The notes beneath the pieces were generated by a model that saw only the letters and a program-made list of their open reading frames with translations, had not been told where the DNA came from and searched no databases. The translations under genes were made by a program, and so were the position numbers. Below, in pieces: positions 1-4,506 of a stretch of DNA of 7,237 nucleotides. Source of the stretch: JBHHXG01 sp046756985 (GTDB lineage Bacteria; Pseudomonadota; Zetaproteobacteria; Mariprofundales; Mariprofundaceae); NCBI GenBank assembly GCA_046756985.1, contig JBHHXG010000073.1, positions 1-7,237 of the forward strand. Direction: 5' to 3'. The stretch's first letter is position 1; each line of letters begins with the position of its first letter.

Positions 1-249
1 AACCCGGCCAAGCAGGGTGTACGCATCCGCCGCGAATCCAAGGGACGCGGCGGCAAGACCGTTTGTATCATTGACGGCCTTTCCCTGCCCGAAGCTGAAA
101 TGAAACAGCTGTTGAAAAGGCTGAAGGCGAGGCTCGGCACCGGCGGCGCTGTCAAAAGCGGTTGCCTTGAAATCCAGGGCGATCATCGGAGCAAATTGCT
201 TCAATTGCTTGAAAAAGAAGGACATACGGCCAAACTGGCCGGCGGCTAA
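1..249 (+). CDS. yciH: SUI1/eIF1-like translation factor YciH, 3' part
   Basis: The window opens inside this gene, in frame from base 1, and shows the last 82 residues and a TAA stop. The fragment carries the SUI1 fold signature: a basic stretch GVRIRRESKGRGGKTV (residues 6-21), the segment CIIDGL, then GTGGAVKSGCLEIQGDHR (about residues 48-65), ending in the typical KLAGG. This matches remembered E. coli YciH (108 residues) closely, including the terminal KLAGG, so roughly 25 N-terminal residues are missing. Family knowledge: eIF1/SUI1 proteins bind the small ribosomal subunit and affect start-site fidelity; the bacterial protein's role is less clear and it is dispensable in E. coli. The next gene converges on it with only 16 bases between. 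The sole structure there is a short AAAAG/CTTTT inverted repeat (256-267), too weak to call a terminator. Identification is firm; the upstream end and regulation lie outside the window. Confidence 0.92.
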   Translation, partial: NPAKQGVRIRRESKGRGGKTVCIIDGLSLPEAEMKQLLKRLKARLGTGGAVKSGCLEIQGDHRSKLLQLLEKEGHTAKLAGG

Positions 250-265
250 ATCCTGAAAAGAACTT

Positions 266-1192
266 TTACAGATTAAATGGCCTGAATGCGCCTGCTGCTT
301 CGGCGTGTTCAACAGCAGCAACACCTTCCTCGATGGCCTCTTCGGCCCGGTCGAATTCCATCAGACCCATGTGCCCAAGATGGGGTGAAATAAGTATTTC
401 AGGCGGGTCACCAGCCAGGCGGCTTTTTGTGATCCTGTCTTGCATGATATCAATCGCACCGGTCATCGCTTCAAACATCCCCGGTGTCCGCTTTTCCTCA
501 CCATTTTCCGGCAATATTGCCTGTATTGTTTCCTTCAACGGGGCCAGCCCATCAGTAATTTTCCTTAAAAGTTCGCTTTCCGGCATATTAAGCGCCAGAC
601 GCGTTTCCCGCCCCGCAAAGCGTGCACGACGGCCTGCAAGCTCACCATTGAGGTTCACAGCAATCACAACCTCAGCACCCATCGCGCGGCACATCGACAC
701 CGGCACCGGATTAACCAGGCCGCCATCCACCAGCCATTTTCCCTGCTGGAACACCGGTGAAAATAACCCAGGCAATGCAATGGAAGCACGCACGGCATCA
801 AGCAATGAACCATCCTGAAACCAGAACTCCCGACCGGCATCAAGATCAGTCGCCACAGCACCGTAATCAAGTGAAAGTTCGCTGATCTTCACATCATCCA
901 CATACTGACAGAACGACTCAGCCAGGCGTTCACCCTGAATGAGCCCCCCGCCACGCAGTGTAAAATCCAGCAAGCGAAGCACATCACGAATTTTCAGTTT
1001 CCATGCCCATTGCTCCAGCTCTTCCAGCCGACCACATGCAAGTGATGCGCCAACCAGCGCGCCCATGGAGCTGCCGCAAACGATATCGGGTCTGATGCCC
1101 CTGCTTGCAAGTGCCTGGATCACACCAATATGTGACCAGCCACGGGCGGACCCGCTGCCCAGCGCCAGCCCGATTTTATGCTTCCGGCTCAT
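266..1192 (-). CDS. rssA: RssA-like patatin-family phospholipase/esterase
   Basis: A 308-residue patatin-like serine hydrolase. The oxyanion-hole glycine motif is at residues 12-18 (GSGSARG), the nucleophile elbow GSSMG at 40-44 gives catalytic Ser42, and the DGG motif at 156-158 gives the dyad Asp156. These are all the catalytic parts of a Ser-Asp patatin, so it should be active. A late block, RLAGDPPEILI, and the overall length resemble E. coli RssA (about 300 residues). Family knowledge: patatins cleave acyl groups from phospholipids or other esters; the substrate of RssA-type members is not settled. No signal peptide or membrane segment is evident, so a cytoplasmic or membrane-peripheral location is likely. 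The ATG at 1190-1192 sits just before the conserved KIGLALGSG start, with only a weak purine-rich stretch (AGAGTGG) upstream. It lies 94 bases downstream of hsp20 on the same strand, but a terminator intervenes, so it is probably transcribed separately. The family is certain, the rssA name less so. Confidence 0.9.
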   Translation of the reverse strand: MSRKHKIGLALGSGSARGWSHIGVIQALASRGIRPDIVCGSSMGALVGASLACGRLEELEQWAWKLKIRDVLRLLDFTLRGGGLIQGERLAESFCQYVDDVKISELSLDYGAVATDLDAGREFWFQDGSLLDAVRASIALPGLFSPVFQQGKWLVDGGLVNPVPVSMCRAMGAEVVIAVNLNGELAGRRARFAGRETRLALNMPESELLRKITDGLAPLKETIQAILPENGEEKRTPGMFEAMTGAIDIMQDRITKSRLAGDPPEILISPHLGHMGLMEFDRAEEAIEEGVAAVEHAEAAGAFRPFNL

Positions 1193-1215
1193 ATGACCAC
1201 TCTAGCCGGCCAGCC

Positions 1216-1247
1216 ATAAAATGAAATGGGGCCGCAAAAGCGGCCCC
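1216..1247 (-). terminator. Intrinsic terminator after hsp20
   Basis: A perfect 8-bp stem, GGGGCCGC (1228-1235) with GCGGCCCC (1240-1247), closes on an AAAA loop. Read on the minus strand it is followed by a T-rich run, ATTTCATTTTAT (1216-1227). It lies about 40 bases past the hsp20 stop and before the patatin gene start, so it should end the hsp20 transcript. The T-run is interrupted, so some read-through into the patatin gene is possible. Confidence 0.8.
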
Positions 1248-1286
1248 GATCCGGATATTTCTCCGGCAGTGCTGCAAATGCAGCTA

Positions 1287-1715
1287 TTAGTGAATGGCGA
1301 TGGCCTTGGGTTTGGCGCTTTCCGTCTTGGGCAGCCGCACCTCAAGCACACCATTTTTCATGTGTGCATCTACCTTATCGGCGTCGACGTTGGCGGGCAG
1401 GCTGAAGCTGCGCATGAACTTGCCATAAGCCCTTTCCACACGATGGACGTTCTCTTCTTTCAAGTCCTTTTCGTACCGCCGTTCGCCGGAAATGGTCAGC
1501 ACGCCATCCCTAACCTCAAGCTGCACGTCTTTCTTCTCGATGCCCGGCAATTCAGCCTGAACCAGCAACGCCTCATCAGTCTCACGAATATCAACTGATG
1601 GAGCCCAGTGCCCCGCTTCTGTTCCAATAGACAAATTGGAATCATCAAGCAGGCGGCCCAGCTGGCGCTGCATGGATTCGAGCTCCTGCCAGGGAGTCCA
1701 ACGCATCAGGGTCAT
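1287..1715 (-). CDS. Small heat-shock protein, Hsp20/alpha-crystallin family
   Basis: A 142-residue small heat-shock protein, an ATP-independent holdase that binds unfolding proteins in the cytoplasm and passes them to refolding chaperones. The N-terminal arm begins MTLMRWTPWQELESMQ. The alpha-crystallin domain runs from about WAPSVDIRET to EVRLPKTE, with the ELPGI segment, the family's GVLTISGER strand, and the diagnostic NGVLEVRLPK. The tail ends AIAIH, an I-x-I motif of the kind that docks between subunits during oligomer assembly. The start at 1713-1715 is chosen because AGGAGG lies 6 bases upstream of that ATG; a 17-residue upstream extension in the same frame would place the ribosome site inside the gene and lacks family similarity. 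Divergent from groESL and sharing a control region with it, with its own sigma-32-like promoter and a CIRCE-like operator. A terminator follows the stop. Names such as ibpA or hspA are possible but not decidable here. Confidence 0.95.
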   Translation of the reverse strand: MTLMRWTPWQELESMQRQLGRLLDDSNLSIGTEAGHWAPSVDIRETDEALLVQAELPGIEKKDVQLEVRDGVLTISGERRYEKDLKEENVHRVERAYGKFMRSFSLPANVDADKVDAHMKNGVLEVRLPKTESAKPKAIAIH

Positions 1716-1721
1716 GATACA

Positions 1722-1727
1722 CCTCCT
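1722..1727 (-). promoter_or_regulatory. hsp20 ribosome binding site (sets the start)
   Basis: On the minus strand AGGAGG lies 6 bases before the ATG at 1715. It is a near-perfect Shine-Dalgarno sequence and fixes the start of hsp20 at that ATG rather than at the upstream in-frame codon near 1766. Confidence 0.85.
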
Positions 1728-1744
1728 GTTACTATGGTATGCAG

Positions 1745-1765
1745 TGCCGGAAACAACCCCCGGCA
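1745..1765 (-). repeat. Inverted repeat at the 5' end of the hsp20 leader
   Basis: TGCCGG and CCGGCA form a perfect 6-bp stem around a 9-base loop (stem arms 1760-1765 and 1745-1750). It lies just downstream of the predicted minus-strand -10 box (1772-1780), so it would sit at the very 5' end of the hsp20 messenger. It may stabilise the transcript or form part of a temperature-sensitive leader; neither is shown by the sequence alone. Confidence 0.5.
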
Positions 1766-1771
1766 TTACTC

Positions 1772-1800
1772 ATATAGGGACCCGGTTTTACGGTTTCAAG
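1772..1800 (-). promoter_or_regulatory. Sigma-32-like heat-shock promoter of hsp20
   Basis: On the minus strand CTTGAAA (1794-1800) is followed, 13 bases after it, by TCCCTATAT (1772-1780). The known sigma-32 (RpoH) pattern is CTTGAAA, 12-14 bases, CCCCATNT, so the -35 element is a perfect match and the -10 is close. Transcription would begin near 1765, giving a leader of about 50 bases before the hsp20 ATG. The same layout recurs twice in front of groES. Confidence 0.75.
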
Positions 1801-1837
1801 CCCATGACGCTGTCTTTTGGCATGAACCATTCGACAT

Positions 1838-1864
1838 CAAGCACTCCCGCATGGAGAGTGCCAG
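1838..1864 (-). promoter_or_regulatory. Second CIRCE-like operator (HrcA site), facing hsp20
   Basis: An inverted repeat with a perfect GCACTC, 15-base inner spacing, GAGTGC core: CAAGCACTC (1838-1846), nine bases, GAGTGCCAG (1856-1864). It matches the CIRCE consensus TTAGCACTC-N9-GAGTGCTAA at 14 of 18 positions and keeps the exact 9-base spacer. Read on the minus strand it is CTGGCACTC-N9-GAGTGCTTG, sharing TGGCACTC and GAGTGCT with the groES CIRCE read on the plus strand. It lies 37 bases upstream of the hsp20 -35 box and 7 bases upstream of the first groES promoter, so it could serve either gene. Weaker than the groES site; HrcA binding is inferred. Confidence 0.7.
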
Positions 1865-1870
1865 AAACCT

Positions 1871-1900
1871 GTTGACAGAAGCAGGTGCGTTCCCATTATT
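1871..1900 (+). promoter_or_regulatory. groESL promoter P1, overlapping CIRCE
   Basis: A perfect TTGACA (1872-1877) is followed after 16 bases by CATTAT (1894-1899), a good vegetative sigma-70 arrangement. The same bases also read as TTGACA, 13 bases, TCCCATTAT (1891-1899), which resembles a sigma-32 promoter (-10 consensus CCCCATNT). The downstream edge overlaps the first base of the CIRCE operator, and the predicted start point (about 1906) falls inside it, which is the usual place for HrcA to block. Which sigma factor uses it cannot be told from sequence. Confidence 0.65.
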
Positions 1901-1925
1901 GGCACTCCCTTGCGGGGAGTGCTAA
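1899..1925 (+). promoter_or_regulatory. CIRCE operator of groESL (HrcA binding site)
   Basis: TTGGCACTC (1899-1907), nine bases, GAGTGCTAA (1917-1925). This agrees with the CIRCE consensus TTAGCACTC-N9-GAGTGCTAA at 17 of 18 positions, including the spacer length. HrcA binds CIRCE as a dimer and represses chaperone operons until heat or unfolded protein titrates GroEL, which HrcA needs to be active. The palindrome extends inward to about 8 bp plus a wobble pair (1901-1909 with 1915-1923), so as RNA it would also be a strong hairpin. Confidence 0.95.
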
Positions 1926-1943
1926 ATCTTTTTCCGCACGGGG

Positions 1944-1973
1944 GTTGAATCGGCTCTTGCCGGTTCCTATATA
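1944..1973 (+). promoter_or_regulatory. groESL promoter P2, downstream of CIRCE
   Basis: GTTGAAT (1944-1950), 13 bases, then TTCCTATAT (1964-1972). The geometry is identical to the hsp20 heat-shock promoter and the last six bases of the -10 are the same. It can also be read as sigma-70: TTGAAT, 17 bases, TATATA (1968-1973). Transcription would start near 1980, leaving a leader of about 30 bases. Since it begins 18 bases beyond the CIRCE site, HrcA would hinder it less directly than P1. Confidence 0.6.
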
Positions 1974-1996
1974 ACAGTTACCAAAACACATGATTC

Positions 1997-2002
1997 AAGG
2001 AG
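1997..2002 (+). promoter_or_regulatory. groES ribosome binding site
   Basis: AAGGAG lies 8 bases before the ATG at 2011. It selects this ATG over an in-frame upstream ATG at 1990, which would put the site inside the coding region and add seven residues not found in GroES. Confidence 0.85.
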
Positions 2003-2010
2003 TAGTAACG

Positions 2011-2307
2011 ATGACAACAAAGGTTCGTCCTTTACACGACCGTGTAATTGTCCGCCGCCTGGATGAAGAAGAGAAGTCCGCTGGTGGCATCATCATTCCC
2101 GATACAGCGAAGGAAAAGCCGGTTCAGGGCGAAGTGATCGCTGCCGGCAAAGGCAAAATTCTGGAAAATGGTGACGTTCGTCCACTGGACGTCAAAAAAG
2201 GCGACCGCGTCATTTTTTCCAAATACGCCGGCACTGAGATCAAGCTGGATGGCACTGAATACCTGATGATGCGCGAGGATGACATCCTCGGCGTTATCGA
2301 ATCCTGA
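2011..2307 (+). CDS. groES: Co-chaperonin GroES (Cpn10)
   Basis: A 98-residue GroES, the usual length. It forms the seven-membered lid that caps the GroEL ring and encloses the folding substrate in the cytoplasm. It begins MTTKVRPLHDRVIVRR, the standard Cpn10 opening; the mobile loop that contacts GroEL is the EEKSAGGIIIPDTAKEK region (about residues 18-34), with the hydrophobic III triplet that inserts into the GroEL apical domain. VQGEVIAAGKG and GDRVIFSKYAGTEIKLDG follow, and it ends in the conserved DDILGVIES. First gene of the groESL operon; groEL starts 36 bases after its stop, so the two are co-transcribed from P1 and/or P2. The ATG at 2011 is set by the AAGGAG at 1997-2002. No unusual residues were seen. 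Confidence 0.99.
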   Translation: MTTKVRPLHDRVIVRRLDEEEKSAGGIIIPDTAKEKPVQGEVIAAGKGKILENGDVRPLDVKKGDRVIFSKYAGTEIKLDGTEYLMMREDDILGVIES

Positions 2308-2343
2308 TATTAAACTTAAAGCAGATAAGGAGTACCAACAACA

Positions 2344-3993
2344 ATGGCTGCAAAAGAAATTCATTTTAGCGAAAAGGCACGTTCCCAGATGATGCAGGGC
2401 GTCAATACACTGGCAGATGCTGTAAAAGTAACGCTTGGACCCAAGGGCCGTAATGTCGTGCTCGACAAATCCTGGGGTGCGCCAACGGTCACCAAGGACG
2501 GTGTGTCCGTTGCCAAGGAAATCGAACTGGAGAACAAATTCGAAAACATGGGCGCGCAGATGGTCAAGGAAGTTGCTTCCAAGACCGCAGATATTGCCGG
2601 TGATGGCACGACGACGGCAACCGTACTTGCTCAGGCCATTGCACGTGAGGGTGTGAAGGCCGTTGCTGCGGGCATGAACCCGATGGATCTGAAGCGCGGT
2701 GCCGACAAAGCCGTCACTACGGCCGTGGAAGAACTGAGCAAGCTGTCCAAGGGTGTCAAGAACCAGGAAGAGATTGCGCAGGTTGGCACCATTTCTGCCA
2801 ACGGCGACGATGAGGTTGGCAACATCATTGCCGAGGCCATGGACAAGGTCGGCAAGGAAGGCGTGATTACCGTCGAAGAGGCCAAGGGCCTGGAAACCGA
2901 GCTGGATGTTGTTGAAGGCATGCAGTTCGACCGTGGTTACCTGTCGCCATATTTCGTGACTGATGCCGAGCGCATGGAAGCCAACATTGAGGATCCATAT
3001 ATCCTGCTGCACGAGAAGAAAATCTCGAACATGCGTGATCTGCTGCCGCTGCTGGAAAATGTGGCTCGTTCCGGCAAACCGCTGTTGATCATCGCCGAGG
3101 ATATCGAAGGTGAAGCTTTGGCAACGCTGGTTGTCAACAAGGTGCGTGGCGTCGTCAATGTCGCCGCTGTGAAGGCCCCCGGTTTCGGTGACCGCCGCAA
3201 AGCCATGCTCGAAGATATGGCCATCCTGACCGGCGGCAAGGTCATTTCCGAGGATCTGGGCCTGAAACTGGAAAACGTCTCTATTGACGACCTCGGTCGC
3301 GCCGGCACTGTCAAAATCACCAAGGACACGACGACCATTGTCAGCGGCGCCGGTGCGAAGGGTGATATTGACGGACGTGTGGCCCAGATTCGCAAGCAGA
3401 TCGATGATACCACGTCCGATTATGACAAGGAGAAGCTGCAGGAGCGCCTGGCCAAGTTGGCTGGCGGTGTGGCGGTTATCAAGGTCGGTGCCGCTACCGA
3501 AGTGGCCATGAAAGAAAAGAAGGACCGCGTTGATGATGCCCTGCATGCGACCCGCGCTGCCGTTGAGGAAGGCATCGTGCCGGGCGGCGGCGTCGCCCTG
3601 ATTCGTGCACGCAAGGCGCTCGACGGACTTTCCGGCAGCAACCACGATCAGGATATTGGCATCAACATTGTCAAGCGTTCGCTGGAAGAACCGCTTCGCC
3701 AGCTTGTCGCCAATTGCGGCGTCGAAGCATCTGTGGTCGTCAATAACGTGGCCGAAAACAAGGAAGCCGCCTACGGCTTCAATGCCGCCACCGAAACCTA
3801 TGGCGATCTGGTCAAGGATGGCGTCATCGACCCGACCAAGGTGGTCCGCTCTGCTTTGCAGAATGCGGCTTCCATCGCCGGTCTGCTGATCACCACCGAA
3901 GCCATGGTGGCTGAGCTACCAAAACCTGAACCGGCTGCACCTGCTGCTGGCGGAGACATGGGTGGCATGGGTGGAATGGGCGGCATGATGTAA
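2344..3993 (+). CDS. groEL: Chaperonin GroEL (Cpn60/Hsp60)
   Basis: A full-length 549-residue GroEL, the 60-kDa subunit of the double-ring chaperonin that folds proteins in the cytoplasm using ATP with GroES. Numbering matches E. coli over the N-terminal equatorial domain: the phosphate-binding LGPKGRNVVLDK (31-42), Asp52 in TKDGVSVAKEI, and GDGTTTAT (86-93) with catalytic Asp87. The apical domain includes the YLSPYFVTD segment and the LLIIAEDIEGEALATLVVNK block, and the second equatorial part has EEGIVPGGGVAL. The C-terminus ends in the flexible GGM repeat tail (GGDMGGMGGMGGMM), the normal form of type I chaperonins. AAGGAG lies 11 bases before the ATG, slightly long spacing. It follows groES closely, and a strong terminator follows its stop. 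HrcA needs GroEL for activity, so this product probably feeds back on the CIRCE sites upstream. Nothing suggests a divergent or specialised paralogue. Confidence 0.99.
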   Translation: MAAKEIHFSEKARSQMMQGVNTLADAVKVTLGPKGRNVVLDKSWGAPTVTKDGVSVAKEIELENKFENMGAQMVKEVASKTADIAGDGTTTATVLAQAIAREGVKAVAAGMNPMDLKRGADKAVTTAVEELSKLSKGVKNQEEIAQVGTISANGDDEVGNIIAEAMDKVGKEGVITVEEAKGLETELDVVEGMQFDRGYLSPYFVTDAERMEANIEDPYILLHEKKISNMRDLLPLLENVARSGKPLLIIAEDIEGEALATLVVNKVRGVVNVAAVKAPGFGDRRKAMLEDMAILTGGKVISEDLGLKLENVSIDDLGRAGTVKITKDTTTIVSGAGAKGDIDGRVAQIRKQIDDTTSDYDKEKLQERLAKLAGGVAVIKVGAATEVAMKEKKDRVDDALHATRAAVEEGIVPGGGVALIRARKALDGLSGSNHDQDIGINIVKRSLEEPLRQLVANCGVEASVVVNNVAENKEAAYGFNAATETYGDLVKDGVIDPTKVVRSALQNAASIAGLLITTEAMVAELPKPEPAAPAAGGDMGGMGGMGGMM

Positions 3994-4018
3994 ATTCCGC
4001 ACTTTTCCCAAGTGCTCA

Positions 4019-4056
4019 GGGCGGCCCTCTGTTCTTCAGGGGCCGCCCTTTCTTTT
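4019..4056 (+). terminator. Intrinsic terminator of the groESL operon
   Basis: A 9-bp GC-rich stem, GGGCGGCCC (4019-4027) with GGGCCGCCC (4040-4048), is extended inside by a CTG/CAG step around a TTCTT loop and followed by TTTCTTTT (4049-4056). A smaller 6-bp hairpin, GCACTT/AAGTGC (3999-4015), lies between it and the groEL stop. Together they should end the operon transcript before the next gene. Confidence 0.92.
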
Positions 4057-4134
4057 AGCAAATAACTTTTCGGATGACCTTTCAGATATGCTACGGCATG
4101 CTTTTGTCTTTCCACAGCAAATCAGGAGTTACAT

Positions 4135-4506
4135 ATGAATGAACCCAGTCCTGCCCCCGCCCAGACGGATACGGATGCAGATCACCGGCGTCTGGCCACC
4201 ATTGTTTATGCGCTGCAGGCCGGCGGCTTTATTCTGGGCATTACCTTCATCGCTGCCGTGGTATTAAATTACATCAAGAAGGAAGATGTGGCCGGAACAT
4301 GGATTGCCTCGCATTTCCGCTGGCAGATTCGCACCTTCTGGTTTGGTCTGTTATGGACCGCGGCTGGCGTTGCTACGCTATTCATCGGTGTTGGTGTTGG
4401 CATCCTTTTCGCTAACACCGTCTGGATCATCTACCGCATCATCAAGGGCTGGCTGCGCCTCTCCGAAGGCAAGGAAATGCTTTTTGATGCACCCGGGAAT
4501 CAATAA
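4135..4506 (+). CDS. DUF4870-like small inner-membrane protein
   Basis: A 123-residue predicted membrane protein of unknown function. The N-terminus (1-19) is polar and rich in Pro and Asp. A first membrane segment covers about residues 21-47. It is followed by a charged loop KKEDVAGTWIASHFRWQIRTFW (48-69), then a long hydrophobic stretch (about 70-100) with room for two passes, and a basic tail (IIKGWLRLSEGKEM). The loop, with an H-F-R-W-Q-I-R-T-F-W core (60-69), recalls small proteobacterial membrane proteins assigned to DUF4870; this assignment is from memory and unchecked. Function unknown; a role in the envelope is only an inference from topology. AGGAG six bases before the ATG supports the start. 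It sits alone after the groESL terminator, so it needs its own promoter in 4057-4123, where I saw no convincing one. Its 3' end overlaps the 3' end of sppA on the other strand by 7 bases. Confidence 0.85.
   Translation: MNEPSPAPAQTDTDADHRRLATIVYALQAGGFILGITFIAAVVLNYIKKEDVAGTWIASHFRWQIRTFWFGLLWTAAGVATLFIGVGVGILFANTVWIIYRIIKGWLRLSEGKEMLFDAPGNQ

Noticed and set aside
256..267. An AAAAG-AA-CTTTT inverted repeat between yciH and the patatin gene as a bidirectional terminator.
   Set aside because: The stem is five weak, mostly A-T pairs with a 2-base loop. It lacks the GC-rich stem of an intrinsic terminator.
1608..1925. Plus-strand open frames across the hsp20 5' half and the hsp20-groES intergenic region.
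   Set aside because: They cross the hsp20 coding sequence antisense and run through both CIRCE elements and the promoters. There is no family-like sequence or good ribosome site.
1977..2009. A GTTAC/GTAAC stem around the groES ribosome site as a possible RNA thermometer.
   Set aside because: There are only five pairs around a 23-base loop, with the ribosome site left unpaired. It is too weak to support.
2032..3645. A 537-codon open frame on the minus strand, antisense to groES and most of groEL.
   Set aside because: Its codons are the exact complements, in register, of the groES and groEL codons, which share one frame. It stays open only because the sense genes avoid TTA, CTA and TCA; it ends at the first TTA (Leu codon in groES, 2032-2034). 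The translation looks like no known protein, and such shadow frames over groEL are common.
3955..3990. A GGTGGCATGGGTGG-like short tandem repeat at the 3' end of groEL.
   Set aside because: It encodes the normal Gly-Gly-Met tail of GroEL and is not an independent repeat element.
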